A stretch of DNA of 64,000 nucleotides from Accumulibacter phosphatis (GCF_000024165.1 NC_013194.1:2666001-2730000); one strand, 5' to 3'. Counted from the first letter of the stretch, positions 27,596-37,336 are shown. Notes: generated by a model not told the origin, from the letters alone. Translations and numbers: made by a program.

Positions 27596-29578
27596 ATGCC
27601 TGGCCGGACTTCCTTCAGGACCTTCAGGCGCTGCTTCGCTAGCGAAGTAGTACGCGTCGCGCTGCCGCTGCTGCTGATCGCGGTATCGATCAGCAGCAGC
27701 GGCCTGCTGACCCGCGTCGATCACCTCGTCTTCGATCTCGGACAGCGCCTCAACTGGCGGCCGGTACCGGATGACGTGCTGATCGTCGCCATCGATGAAG
27801 ACAGCCTCGATCTGCTCGGCCGCTGGCCGTGGTCGCGCGACCGCCATGCCCGCTTGTTGCGGACGCTCTGCGCCAGCGATCCCGCCGTGGTCGCCATCGA
27901 TATTGCGTTCAGCGAGAAGAGCGACGAGCCGTTCGCCGATGCCGCGCTCGCCGATGCTATCGCCGCCTGCGGTCGCGTCGTGCTGCCGCTGGTCATCGAG
28001 TCGACGCGGGTCGGCGGGCAATTGCTCGAAACGCCGCCGATTCAGCCGCTGGCTGCCGTCGCCGCCGGCATTGGCCGCATCGGCGTTCGCCTCGACGAGG
28101 ATGGCATCGCCCGCTCGGTGGATCTGCGCGAAGGCGTCGGCACGGCGGCCTGGCCCTTGCTGGCCGAGGAGACCTTGCGCCTGGCCGGCCGGCTACCGGC
28201 GACATCCGCCGGCAAAGCGGGATCGGGCGCGGCCGGTACGGCGGCAGCAAGTCATCTGCTGGTGCGGGAAGAGATGCGGCGCTTCGAATTCGTCGGCCCG
28301 CCGGGCAGCGTGCCGCGCGTGTCGTACGCGCAGGTGCTGGTGGGGAACATGCCGCCGGAAATGTTTGCCGGCAAGATCGTCCTCGTCGGCGCCACCGCGG
28401 TCGGTCTTGGCGACTTCCTGCCGACGCCGGTCTCGGCGCTCAGCCAGCCGATGCCAGGCGTCGAGGTCCAGGCCAACGTTCTCCTGTCGATGCGCGACGG
28501 ACGTCTGATCTCGGCGTTGCCGACCCTGTCCACGCTGCTCTTGGCGGCTCTGCTGGCTGTCGTTCCGCTGCTCTGGCTGCCGCGCCTGATGCCGCTCGCC
28601 GGCTTGTTGGCGAGCAGCTTGTGGGTGCTCGCCGTGGGCACGGCCTGTGCGCTCCTGCCCGGCCTGCTGCAGCGCTGGTTTCCGCCGGCCGGTGTCCTGC
28701 TGGCCGGGCTTTTTGCCTTTCCGCTGTGGAGCTGGCGGCGGCTCGAGGCGGCCCGCCGCCATCTCGACCAGGAGCTACGGCAGTTGCGGGCGAGCTTGCC
28801 GCAACGAGAGGTGGCGGTCGCTTCGCCTGCCGAGATACGCCGGCTCGGTTTCGAGCAGCGGATCGCCTGGGTGCAGGCGGCGCAGCGGACGATGCGGGCG
28901 CTGGAAGCCCAGCGTAACGAGGCGCTCGCGTTCATCTCGCACGATCTGCGCGCACCACTGGCGGGCGTGCTGTCCCAGCTGGAAAGTGGGGACGCCTGCG
29001 ATCAGGCACGCCTCTTGCCGGCGCTACGGCGTGCTCTTGGCATGGCGCAGTCCTTCCTCTGGCTGGCCCGCGCCGAAGCACTCGATCGGAAAGCGATGGA
29101 GGAGATCGAATTGACCTCGCTGATGCATCAGGCGGTCGACGAGTTCCATTCTCTGGCCAGGCAGAGGCAACTGCCCCTGGTCCGGCAATTGCCTGACGAG
29201 CCGGTCTGGATCGATGGCGACTTCGAGTCGCTCCAGCGCAGCGTCGCCAATCTGGTGCACAACGCTCTTCACCATGCGCCGCGGGGAACGGCGGTCACCA
29301 TTGGCCTCGACTGCGCGGGCGACGGGGACGTCGAGCTCTGGGTCCGCAATGCTGGACCGGCCTTGCCTGCCGACCTCGTGGCGAGGCTCTTCAAGCGTTT
29401 CAGCCGCGGCGAGCGTGGAGCCTCCGCGTCGTCCGGTACCGGCCTGGGGCTCTACTACGTGCGCGCGGTCGCCGAGGGACACGGCGGGCAGGCGGGGGTC
29501 GAATGCTCTGACGGCGCGATCAGGTTTTGGGTGCGTTTGCCGGGGGCTGACCGCGGGGAGCCGGAACGTGTGCCGTGA
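27596..29578 (+). CDS. CHASE2-domain sensor histidine kinase
   Basis: 660 aa. A transmembrane helix at ~20-38, a periplasmic CHASE2 domain (~40-300; DHLVFDLGQRLNWRPVPDDVLIVAIDE read in parts as VLIVAIDEDSLDLLGRWPWS), then three closely spaced helices (~310-385). The dimerisation domain carries H449 in FISHDLRAPL, and the ATPase domain has NLVHNALHHAP and GTGLGLYYVRAVAEGHGG. It should autophosphorylate and phosphorylate the response regulator two genes upstream. The extracellular signal is unknown. Confidence 0.93.
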   Translation: MPGRTSFRTFRRCFASEVVRVALPLLLIAVSISSSGLLTRVDHLVFDLGQRLNWRPVPDDVLIVAIDEDSLDLLGRWPWSRDRHARLLRTLCASDPAVVAIDIAFSEKSDEPFADAALADAIAACGRVVLPLVIESTRVGGQLLETPPIQPLAAVAAGIGRIGVRLDEDGIARSVDLREGVGTAAWPLLAEETLRLAGRLPATSAGKAGSGAAGTAAASHLLVREEMRRFEFVGPPGSVPRVSYAQVLVGNMPPEMFAGKIVLVGATAVGLGDFLPTPVSALSQPMPGVEVQANVLLSMRDGRLISALPTLSTLLLAALLAVVPLLWLPRLMPLAGLLASSLWVLAVGTACALLPGLLQRWFPPAGVLLAGLFAFPLWSWRRLEAARRHLDQELRQLRASLPQREVAVASPAEIRRLGFEQRIAWVQAAQRTMRALEAQRNEALAFISHDLRAPLAGVLSQLESGDACDQARLLPALRRALGMAQSFLWLARAEALDRKAMEEIELTSLMHQAVDEFHSLARQRQLPLVRQLPDEPVWIDGDFESLQRSVANLVHNALHHAPRGTAVTIGLDCAGDGDVELWVRNAGPALPADLVARLFKRFSRGERGASASSGTGLGLYYVRAVAEGHGGQAGVECSDGAIRFWVRLPGADRGEPERVP

Positions 29579-29647
29579 AGCGACTTCCAGTGGAGTCGCG
29601 GCGGCCGGTTTGACCGCGGCAGCGTGATTTCTTGGTAAGCTCTGAGG

Positions 29648-29806
29648 GTGAGAATCGTTCGAGTTCCCGACTTTCATCCGAGTGAGCCGGCGCTCGACGC
29701 TCTGGTCGACCTGCTGGCAGCGTTCGACCGGCTGCCGTGCCACGTCGTCGCGGCACCGCCGGCAGCTCGTTCGCTGATTGCCGGCGTTAACCTGTCTGAG
29801 GCTTGA
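29648..29806 (+). CDS. Possible 52-residue ORF, doubtful
   Basis: A GTG-initiated frame of 52 codons (opens VRIVRVPDFHPSEPALDALV) ends 4 nt before the next ATG, the tight spacing of translational coupling. There is no clear ribosome site before the GTG and no family was recognised. It may simply be leader sequence. Confidence 0.25.
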   Translation: MRIVRVPDFHPSEPALDALVDLLAAFDRLPCHVVAAPPAARSLIAGVNLSEA

Positions 29807-29810
29807 TCCC

Positions 29811-30776
29811 ATGTTCCTCTCTCTTCACGATATCGAGTCGGCGGCGCGTATCGTCTACTCGGCGATGCCGGCAACGCCGCAGTACTGCTGGCCCCTGCTT
29901 TGCGAGGAGTTGGGTGCGGAAGTCTGGGTCAAGCACGAAAACCACACGCCGGTCGGCGCCTTCAAGCTGCGCGGCGGCCTCGTCTACTTTGCCGACCTGG
30001 CGAGCAATAGCACGGTCACGGGCGTCATCAGCGCCACCCGTGGCAACCACGGCCAGTCGGTCGGCCTGGCGGCCTGGCTACATGGCCTGAGCGCGCGAGT
30101 GGTCGTTCCGCACGGCAACAGCATCGAGAAGAACGCCGCGATGCGCGCGCTGGGTGTCGACCTGATCGAGCACGGAGACGATTTCCAGGCGGCGCGCGAG
30201 CACGCCGGGCGCCTGGCCGACGAACTGGGTCTGCATCTGGTACCGTCCTTCCACCCCTTGCTGGTCAGCGGTGTCGCCAGCTACGCGCTGGAACTTTTCC
30301 GCGCGGTGCGCGACTTGTCGACCGTCTATGTACCCATCGGTCTCGGCTCGGGGATTTGCGCGATGGTGGCCGCACGTGACGCGCTCGGGCTGAAGACCGA
30401 GGTGGTCGGGGTCGTCTCGGCGCAGGCTCCAGCCTACGCCGTTTCGTTCGCCGCGCGAGAGGTCCGCGAAGCGCCGGTGACCACGACGCTTGCCGACGGG
30501 ATGGCGTGTCGTACGCCACAGCCGGAAGCGCTCGAGGTGATCTGGCGGGGAGTCGACCGGATCGTCGAGGTCAGCGACAGCGAGGTGGCCGAGGCGATCC
30601 GCATCCTCTTCACCTGCACTCACAATGCCGCCGAGGGTGCGGGCGCCGCCGCGCTTGCCGCTGCCCGGCAGGAAAGATCCCGATTGGCCGGCCGGCGGAC
30701 TGCGGTGGTCCTCTCCGGAGGCAACATCGATCGCGCTCTTCTTGCCGACGTCCTGGCGAACCGCTGCACAGGCTGA
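29811..30776 (+). CDS. Threonine/serine dehydratase-like PLP enzyme (fold type II)
   Basis: A 321-residue catalytic domain without the C-terminal ACT regulatory domain of biosynthetic IlvA, closer in size to catabolic threonine dehydratase or serine racemase. The PLP lysine lies in TPVGAFKLRGGLVYF, ATRGNHGQSVG is the phosphate-contacting Asn loop, and IGLGSGICAMVAARDALG is a variant of the Gly-rich PLP phosphate cup (GGGG elsewhere). VVLSGGNIDRALL is near the C-terminus. The ATG at 29811 begins the conserved MFLSLHDIESAARIVY. The substrate could be threonine, serine or hydroxy-aspartate. Confidence 0.88.
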   Translation: MFLSLHDIESAARIVYSAMPATPQYCWPLLCEELGAEVWVKHENHTPVGAFKLRGGLVYFADLASNSTVTGVISATRGNHGQSVGLAAWLHGLSARVVVPHGNSIEKNAAMRALGVDLIEHGDDFQAAREHAGRLADELGLHLVPSFHPLLVSGVASYALELFRAVRDLSTVYVPIGLGSGICAMVAARDALGLKTEVVGVVSAQAPAYAVSFAAREVREAPVTTTLADGMACRTPQPEALEVIWRGVDRIVEVSDSEVAEAIRILFTCTHNAAEGAGAAALAAARQERSRLAGRRTAVVLSGGNIDRALLADVLANRCTG

Positions 30777-30958
30777 CCGTTGCCGGAGTCGATGAATGGG
30801 CGGTCACCGGCTCGTCGGCGCCGACCCGACCGCTGGGTCTGATCAGGCTGGCGGTGTCGTGCGGGAACTTGATCTACCGCAACAAACCAAAAAGGCATGA
30901 CGCTTAGACTGGGCCCGGTGGGAAGGGGCTTCAGGGCTCACTTCGGGGGATACGGCCG

Positions 30959-32380
30959 ATGGGCAAGGAAATTGGCGGCGATGCTTTCACGGCGGACGAC
31001 TTCGTGCGTTTCGGCCGGCGGCTCGCAGTGGAAACGCGTCATGCGCGCGCCGCCTACGCGCGCGGCGACTTCGCGAACACCGGGACGGTAGCGGGGTTCG
31101 AACTCGAGGCGTGGCTGGTCGACGACGAGTTCTTTCCGGTGCCACGAAACATGGCGTTTCTGGCGCGCATGAACAATCCACTGGTGGTACCTGAACTATC
31201 GCGCTTCAACGTCGAACTCAACGGCACGCCGCAGCGCTTGTGCGGTACGGCGCTGTCAAGACTGGAAGGCGAACTCACGGCCACCTGGCAGCAGTGTCTG
31301 CGAGTGGCGCGCGACGACGCGGCCGCGCTGATTGCCATCGGTATACTGCCGACGCTTCGCGAAAGCGATTTGTCGCCGGCCAGCATGTCGCCGTATCGAC
31401 GTTACGCCATGCTCAACGAGCAGATCCTGACGCTGCGCGGCGGTCGACCGCTGACGCTCGACATCGTCGGCATCGACAGCCTGTCCACCACACACACCGA
31501 CGTCATGCTCGAGGCGGCAACCACTTCGTTTCAGGTGCACCTGCAGACACCGGCCAGTGCGGCCGCGCGTACCTACAACGCGTCGATGATCCTCGCCGCG
31601 CCACTGGTCGCGTTGGCGGCGAATTCACCGTTTCTTTTCGAGCGGGCGCTCTGGCACGAGACGCGCGTACCGCTCTTCGAGCAGGCTGTCGATTGCTGTG
31701 ATCCGGGACATCCGGAGCACCTGCGCGTCACGTTCGGGTCGGGCTATCTGGGGGCCGACCCGACCGCCTGCTTCGCCGAGAACCTGTCGTCCTACGCGGT
31801 GCTGCTGCCCTTCGAGGTGCCGGGGCCGGTGGGCTCGTACGCCCATCTGCGCTTGCACAACGGCACCATCTGGCGCTGGAACCGGCTGCTGATCGGCTTC
31901 GACGACAGCGGGGCGCCGCATCTGCGCGTCGAGCAGCGGGTGATGCCGGCCGGTCCGAGCATCATCGACATGATCGCCAACGCCGCCTTCTACTATGGCG
32001 TGGTACACATGCTGGCGAGCCAGACAGTGGCTCCCGAAGCGCGGATCCCGTTCGCCGTTGCGCGCGACAACTTCTACCGGGCGGCACGCTACGGTCTGCA
32101 GGCGCCTCTGGTCTGGTTCGACGGGCAACGCGCAACGGCCGCCGAACTGCTGGCGCGCGAGTTGCTGCCGATGGCGCGCGTCGGGCTGGCACAGCTCGAT
32201 CTGGCCGCCGGCGACGTCGAGCGCTACCTGGGGGTGATCGCCGCCCGCCTGCAGAGCGGCCAGAACGGCGCCAACTGGCAACTGGCCCACTACGCGAAAT
32301 ACCACGACTTTTTCCGGCTGACCGCCGACTATCTTGCGCACCAGCGCCGTCTCATGCCCGTACATGAATGGCCAATCTGA
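30959..32380 (+). CDS. GCS2-type glutamate-cysteine ligase-like protein
   Basis: 473 aa, carboxylate-amine ligase fold. GFELEAWLVDDEFFPVP holds the metal-binding Glu of the family. Later are FNVELNGTP, the substrate-region MSPYRRYAMLNEQ, TSFQVHLQTP and LPFEVPGPVGSYAHLRLHNGTIWRWNR. It is larger than YbdK (~370 aa) and not clearly the canonical GshA. It lies 12 nt before an M14-family peptidase, and this ligase/hydrolase pairing suggests synthesis and trimming of a peptide-like amide rather than housekeeping glutathione. The exact substrate is unknown. Confidence 0.8.
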   Translation: MGKEIGGDAFTADDFVRFGRRLAVETRHARAAYARGDFANTGTVAGFELEAWLVDDEFFPVPRNMAFLARMNNPLVVPELSRFNVELNGTPQRLCGTALSRLEGELTATWQQCLRVARDDAAALIAIGILPTLRESDLSPASMSPYRRYAMLNEQILTLRGGRPLTLDIVGIDSLSTTHTDVMLEAATTSFQVHLQTPASAAARTYNASMILAAPLVALAANSPFLFERALWHETRVPLFEQAVDCCDPGHPEHLRVTFGSGYLGADPTACFAENLSSYAVLLPFEVPGPVGSYAHLRLHNGTIWRWNRLLIGFDDSGAPHLRVEQRVMPAGPSIIDMIANAAFYYGVVHMLASQTVAPEARIPFAVARDNFYRAARYGLQAPLVWFDGQRATAAELLARELLPMARVGLAQLDLAAGDVERYLGVIAARLQSGQNGANWQLAHYAKYHDFFRLTADYLAHQRRLMPVHEWPI

Positions 32381-32392
32381 GCCCACTTCTTC

Positions 32393-33442
32393 ATGCTGAC
32401 CATCCTCGACTCCCTGCCCGAACGCTTTCTCGACACCCCCGCCTGCGAACTGCACCGTTTGCTGCCTGGCCCGACACTGATCCACTTGCCCGGACGACGT
32501 CCGGCACCGCTGTTCGTCTCCGTGCTCCTGCACGGCAACGAGGACAGCGGCGTCGTTGCGCTGCAGAGCGTGCTGCGCGCGCACGCGCAGCGGCCGCTGC
32601 CGCGGGCGCTGTCGATTCTGGTCGGCAACGTCGCGGCGGCGCGCGACGGGCTGCGCCGACTCGATCACCAGCCCGATTACAACCGCGTCTGGCCCGGTAC
32701 CGAGCAACATGCGGACGCTCCCGAGCACGCCGCGATGAGCGATGTGCATTGCCGTATGCAGGCGGGTGGCCTGTTTGCCAGTATCGATATCCACAACAAC
32801 ACCGGCATCAATCCGCACTACGGCGTGGTCAACCGGCTCGATCCGGCTGTCCTGCACCTGGCCTTGTTGTTTTCGCGTACCGTCGTCTGGTTCCGCGGCT
32901 TGCCCGGCACGCAGACGACGGCCTTCTCGCCGCTCTGTCCATCGATCACCGTCGAGTGCGGCAAGCCCGGGACGCCGGCGAACGAGGCCCACGCGGCGCG
33001 TTTCATCGAGGCCTGCCTGCATCTGGCGAGCTTTCCCGCGCACGACGTGCACGAGCAGGACATCGACCTGTATCACACCGTCGCGACGGTGCGGGTGCCG
33101 GCGGCGGTGTCCTTCGGTTTTGGCAATCGTCTCGCCGACATCGATTTCGATCCGCAGCTCGATCACATGAATTTCCGGCAGCTCGAACCCGGTGCGGTGT
33201 TCGGTCGCACGCGATTGTCTTCGCCGCTCGAGGTACGGGATGAGAGCGGCCGCGATCTGGCTGGCGAGTTCTTCGCCTGCGACGGCGGCACGATCAGCTT
33301 GCGTCGGCCATCGACGCCGGCGATGCTGACCCTCGACGAGCGGGTGGTACGGCAGGACTGCCTGTGTTATCTGATGGAGCGTCTGCCTTTCCCGCGGCGC
33401 GAGCGCGTGGCGCGCGAATTGTGCGACACACTCCAGGACTGA
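32393..33442 (+). CDS. M14-family zinc peptidase, succinylglutamate desuccinylase/aspartoacylase-like
   Basis: 349 aa. The zinc site reads H47-x-x-E50 in VLLHGNEDSGVVAL with the third ligand His in SIDIHNNTGINPHYG. Arg/Asn substrate residues lie in DYNRVWPG, and the likely general-base Glu is in SITVECGKPG. The family removes acyl or amino-acid groups from a carboxylate. It directly follows the GCS2 ligase gene and probably shares its transcript. It is not in an arginine-catabolic (ast) context, so AstE function is unlikely. Confidence 0.85.
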   Translation: MLTILDSLPERFLDTPACELHRLLPGPTLIHLPGRRPAPLFVSVLLHGNEDSGVVALQSVLRAHAQRPLPRALSILVGNVAAARDGLRRLDHQPDYNRVWPGTEQHADAPEHAAMSDVHCRMQAGGLFASIDIHNNTGINPHYGVVNRLDPAVLHLALLFSRTVVWFRGLPGTQTTAFSPLCPSITVECGKPGTPANEAHAARFIEACLHLASFPAHDVHEQDIDLYHTVATVRVPAAVSFGFGNRLADIDFDPQLDHMNFRQLEPGAVFGRTRLSSPLEVRDESGRDLAGEFFACDGGTISLRRPSTPAMLTLDERVVRQDCLCYLMERLPFPRRERVARELCDTLQD

Positions 33443-33489
33443 GCGGGCGCCGCGTTGGCGTCGCTGGCGAGTTGGCATCGGAGAGACGG

Positions 33490-34440
33490 ATGAGAATCTC
33501 GCTGACGCGAGTGTCGCGGTCGCTGCAGGTGGCTCGGAGAGCGCCGCTGGCCGGACTGGTCGTGGCGCTGGCGATGTCGAGCGGCGCTCCGGCGGTACTC
33601 GCCGACAGTTCCGGTGAGCAACTGGCGGCGTACTACGATCGCCATATGGCGATCATCGGCGGCACGGCCTACGGCTGGATTGGCCGGGAGCGACCGGTGC
33701 CGATGATGTCCGACGCCGTTCAGGTCGGTGTCGGCAAGGACGCCTACTATGCGCTGCGCAAGAACGGCAGCCTGCTTACCTGGTCGGCATCGTCGGCCAA
33801 CGCCGGCGTGCTGATGCGCGACGTCGTCAGTTTCGCGGCGGGCCAGTCGGGCTGGCTGGCGATCAACCGGAGCAGGAGCCTGTGGCAAGGGAGCGGCCGG
33901 GAGCCGCCGCGCAAGATCGCCGAGAGGGCGCTGGCGGCTGCCGTCGGCGACGGGACCGATTACCTGATCACCCCCGGTGGCGACCTGCATGTCCGCGGCC
34001 TTGGCAGTCGGGGTCAGTACGGCGACGGCCGCACCAGCGCCGGCAACGATTTCGTCAAGACCGCCGCGCAGGTCCTGGCAGTCCGCGCGCACACCGGGCA
34101 CGCCCTCTATCTGGCGAGCGACGGGCAGGTGTTCGGGACCGGCGGCAACATCAACGGCCCACTCTCGAAGCATGGGCTGGGTGACAAGGCTGTCACCTGG
34201 GGCAGCATCTTTTCCGGTGCCAGGGGAGTCGCCACCGGTGCCTCGCATTCGCTGGCGATCCGCGAGGACGGTTCACTGTGGGCCTGGGGCAGTGGGTTTG
34301 CGATCGAACCGAAGAAGATTGCCGACAATATCGTCACCGTTGCGGCCGGCGCCGGGTCGACGATTGCGCTTTCCGCGGATGGCAAGCTGTGGGCCTGGGA
34401 TGGCGGTCGCGGACCCCGCCAGATCAACCTCGATCGCTAG
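33490..34440 (+). CDS. Secreted RCC1-repeat-like protein
   Basis: 316 aa with a signal peptide (cleavage near SGAPAVLADSS, ~residue 38). The body has repeats of the RCC1/beta-propeller type: ALRKNGSLLTWSASS, LAINRSRSLWQGSG, LITPGGDLHVRGLGSRGQYGDG, LYLASDGQVFGTGGN, LAIREDGSLWAWGSG and IALSADGKLWAWDGG, about 6-7 blades. GGAGAG precedes the ATG at 33490. Periplasmic or surface location is likely; bacterial members have no settled function. Confidence 0.82.
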   Translation: MRISLTRVSRSLQVARRAPLAGLVVALAMSSGAPAVLADSSGEQLAAYYDRHMAIIGGTAYGWIGRERPVPMMSDAVQVGVGKDAYYALRKNGSLLTWSASSANAGVLMRDVVSFAAGQSGWLAINRSRSLWQGSGREPPRKIAERALAAAVGDGTDYLITPGGDLHVRGLGSRGQYGDGRTSAGNDFVKTAAQVLAVRAHTGHALYLASDGQVFGTGGNINGPLSKHGLGDKAVTWGSIFSGARGVATGASHSLAIREDGSLWAWGSGFAIEPKKIADNIVTVAAGAGSTIALSADGKLWAWDGGRGPRQINLDR

Positions 34441-34462
34441 CCGGCGCGCCGTCGGGTGAGCA

Positions 34463-36001
34463 TCACGCGCCCATGACACGGTTTTTGCCGGCCCGCTTGG
34501 CCAGGTACATCGCCTGATCGGCGCGTGCGATGGCATCCTCGCCGGACTCTTCGGCAGTCAACTGGGCGACGCCGGCGCTGAAGGTGATCAGGATCTTTTC
34601 GTTGCCGGCAAGGAAGAAGTTGCGGGTGAGCTCCCGCTGCAGGCGTTTCATCGCTTCGATGCCGGCGGCTACGGCCGTGTCGGGCATCAGGATCACGAAT
34701 TCCTCACCGCCGTAACGCGCCAGGGTGTCGATTGGACGCAGGTGCTGGCGGACGACCTGTACCAGATGAATCAGGGCCTCGTCACCGGAGGCGTGCCCAA
34801 GCCGGTCGTTTAAGGTCTTGAAATTGTCGATATCGAGCAGCGACACGCAGAGCGGTGCCTCCTTGCGGCGCACGCCGGCAATCTCGCGAGCCAGCACTTC
34901 GTCGAGGCCGCGGCGGTTGAGGGTGTCGGTCAAGGGGTCGTGGCGGGCCGACGCGCTGGCCTGGTGAAGTTCCTGGTGCAACCTGAAGAGTTCGGCGTCG
35001 GTGGCCAATGCTCGAGACTGCAGGGCCGCGAGTTGTTCGTGGGCGTAACCGGTGTCTTCGGCCATGGCGCGCGTCGCGTCGATCACCTGCTTGAGAAGCG
35101 GCGTCAGGTCCTCGATCGTTCGCACCGTGGCAAGCTGCTGTGCGCTGGCCTCGATGCTGACCTGGAAGGCCGAACTGGACTGGTTCATTGCCGACAACTG
35201 GTCGAGGAACGCCGCCAGCATCTGGCGCATCGCCTCCTGGGCTTCCAGGCTCCGCTCCTTGGCCTCGCGCTGTCTGGCGATCACATCCTGCAGGCGGCGC
35301 TCGACGTCGTCCAGGCGGCGCAGGCTGAGGGGCGGCGCCACGGCCTTGACGAGGGCGTCGATCTGGCCCTGCAGGCATTCCTCATCAAGAGTCAGTTCGC
35401 CAATGTTCTCGATGATCAGGTGCAGGAGCTTGAGCAGGGTCTGGCGTATTTCTCCCTGCTCTTCAGCAGCCAGCGATACCCGCCGGCTGAAGCCCGTCAG
35501 CAGCACGAGCAGGCCGGGGATGTCGGTCGGCTGGTTCTTGAGGGCTTGCAGCAGTTCGAGGGCCTGCTCGGACAACCAGGTATCCTGGTCCCCCAGCGCC
35601 GGCAGGAGATCTTCGATCAGGCGTGTCAGTCTGGCCAGCAACTCGCCGAGAAATGCGGGCACCGTGCTTTCTGAGGACGGCACGGGGGCGACGTTGCCGT
35701 TCTCCGTCGCTGGCGTTTCGGCGGTAGCCAGCGCGATCAGCGCCTGCTGCACGCACTGCCAGCTGCGCTTGCCGACGGCAATGGCGAGCTGTTCGACGCC
35801 TTCCTTCTGCTTCGGGTTCTTGACGGGAAGTGCCATCACGATCTGGCGAAGCTGCGCTTCGGGGAAACCCGCCACGTTGGGCAGCCTGGCGATCTCGTTG
35901 TAACAGGCCTGATAGTTGGCCGGCGTCGGCAGTAGCTTGCGTGCGCTCAACTGCATGAGGGCTTCGCGGGCCACCTCGCGAGGATTCTTGGTGTCGATCA
36001 T
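34463..36001 (-). CDS. Diguanylate cyclase (GGDEF domain) with long helical N-terminus
   Basis: 512 aa. The C-terminal GGDEF domain has the active-site motif GGEEF at residues 431-435, preceded by RPID at 422-425, the RxxD product-inhibition site at the standard 5-residue spacing. It should make c-di-GMP from GTP and be feedback-inhibited. The N-terminal ~340 residues are predicted mostly helical, with coiled coil around DDVERRLQDVIARQREAKER and no transmembrane segment. The opening resembles the DUF2802-like/YdiV-free N-domains of Rhodocyclales diguanylate cyclases, and the signal is unknown. It diverges from dusC. Confidence 0.92.
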   Translation of the reverse strand: MIDTKNPREVAREALMQLSARKLLPTPANYQACYNEIARLPNVAGFPEAQLRQIVMALPVKNPKQKEGVEQLAIAVGKRSWQCVQQALIALATAETPATENGNVAPVPSSESTVPAFLGELLARLTRLIEDLLPALGDQDTWLSEQALELLQALKNQPTDIPGLLVLLTGFSRRVSLAAEEQGEIRQTLLKLLHLIIENIGELTLDEECLQGQIDALVKAVAPPLSLRRLDDVERRLQDVIARQREAKERSLEAQEAMRQMLAAFLDQLSAMNQSSSAFQVSIEASAQQLATVRTIEDLTPLLKQVIDATRAMAEDTGYAHEQLAALQSRALATDAELFRLHQELHQASASARHDPLTDTLNRRGLDEVLAREIAGVRRKEAPLCVSLLDIDNFKTLNDRLGHASGDEALIHLVQVVRQHLRPIDTLARYGGEEFVILMPDTAVAAGIEAMKRLQRELTRNFFLAGNEKILITFSAGVAQLTAEESGEDAIARADQAMYLAKRAGKNRVMGA

Positions 36002-36352
36002 TCAGCGAACAGTCAGCGTCACAAAAACGGGGCGTGATGGCTTTCAGGGGGTGACGATTCTGGGAGCCCGGTGAGACCGGCCTCGAATCGCCACTCTTGC
36101 ATAGTGTGCAACCGATTTTGCATTTTAGCGCGGAGAGGTGGTAGCGTGTGGGAATTGATCGGCGCAACCTGCTGTTTGGTGATCAGCTGCTGTGCTTCGT
36201 TGCAACAGGACGTGCGAAGGAAAGCGGAAAGGGCACGCGGCTGCGCGGGACGACAGCCTTCCGCGAGTGCCGAAGAATGTTTCGGCGAACCAGCGCCCGC
36301 CGGACGCGCGGTCGAGTCGAGTGACCCCGCACTGGCAGAGATCAGGTGGAGC
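36002..36352. other. Divergent intergenic region
   Basis: 351 bp between the diguanylate cyclase start and dusC. The dusC frame is open upstream to 36071, but that stretch (Cys-rich, no similarity) is probably leader. An imperfect TTGCAT/GTGCAA repeat near 36107-36120 is the only structure noticed. Confidence 0.45.
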
Positions 36353-37336
36353 ATGGGAAAACTGCTGTTGGCGCCAATGGAAGGTCTCGTCGACGACGTC
36401 CTGCGTGACGTGCTGACGCGTGTCGGCACCTACGATCTGGCGGTGAGCGAGTTCGTCCGCGTGTCGGGCAACCTCCTGCCGCCGCGAGCCTTCCGCCGCA
36501 TTTGTCCGGAACTCGCGAGAGGTTGCCGTACCGCCGCGGGGACGCCGGTGGCGGTCCAGCTTCTCGGTAGCGACCCGGGGTGTCTGGCCGAGAACGCGGC
36601 GCAGTTGGCCGAATTGTCGCCGGCCGGCATCGACCTCAACTTCGGTTGTCCGGCACCGACGGTGAATCGTCATGGTGGCGGGGCCCGACTCCTTGCCGAT
36701 CCCGAGCAGTTGTTCCGCATCGTGGCGGCGGTGCGGCGCGCGGTGCCGGCCGGGATCCCGTTTACGGCCAAGATGCGCCTGGGGGTGAGCGACACGGCAC
36801 GCACGCTTGATTGTGCACGGGCGCTTGCCGCGGGGGGCATTGACTCGCTGGTGGTGCACGCGCGCACCCGCGCCGAGGGTTATCGTCCACCCGCCCACTG
36901 GGAATGGGTCGCCCGTATCGGCGAGGTGGTGCAGCGGCCGGTGACGGCGAATGGCGAGGTGTGGACCACCGCCGATCATGCCCGCTGCTGTCTGGTCAGC
37001 GGCAGTGATGACGTGATGATCGGCCGAGGTGCGGTCGCCGATCCATTTCTGGTCAGGCATATCCGTTCCCGGGTAGCCGGCGAGACGATCGCAGCGGATC
37101 GCTCGGCTGACTGGCGGCAACTGCAGCCCTTGCTCGCGTCGTACTGGCAGCAGGTATGCCGCAAGGTTTCGGCCCGCCAGGCGCCGGGCCGACTCAAGCT
37201 CTGGTTGAGCGCGCTGCGGCGGAATTTCGCCGAAGCCGACGCGCTGTTCCTGGGAGTTCGCACGCTGAGCGATGTCGGCGACGTCACTCGTGTGCTCGAG
37301 CGCCATGGCGTCGCCGATCATTCCGCCAGTGGCTGA
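36353..37336 (+). CDS. dusC: tRNA-dihydrouridine synthase, DusC type
   Basis: An FMN enzyme (327 aa) reducing a tRNA uridine to dihydrouridine; DusC acts at U16 in E. coli. LLAPMEGLVDDVLRDVLT opens the TIM barrel, and the catalytic Cys is C99 in DLNFGCPAPTVNRHGGGARL. VHARTRAEGYRPPAHWEWV and ANGEVWTTADHARCCLVSG provide FMN contacts, and MIGRGAVADPFLVRHI closes the barrel. The GMEGLVD and RPPAHW signatures fit DusC. AGGTGGA precedes the ATG at 36353. Confidence 0.93.
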   Translation: MGKLLLAPMEGLVDDVLRDVLTRVGTYDLAVSEFVRVSGNLLPPRAFRRICPELARGCRTAAGTPVAVQLLGSDPGCLAENAAQLAELSPAGIDLNFGCPAPTVNRHGGGARLLADPEQLFRIVAAVRRAVPAGIPFTAKMRLGVSDTARTLDCARALAAGGIDSLVVHARTRAEGYRPPAHWEWVARIGEVVQRPVTANGEVWTTADHARCCLVSGSDDVMIGRGAVADPFLVRHIRSRVAGETIAADRSADWRQLQPLLASYWQQVCRKVSARQAPGRLKLWLSALRRNFAEADALFLGVRTLSDVGDVTRVLERHGVADHSASG

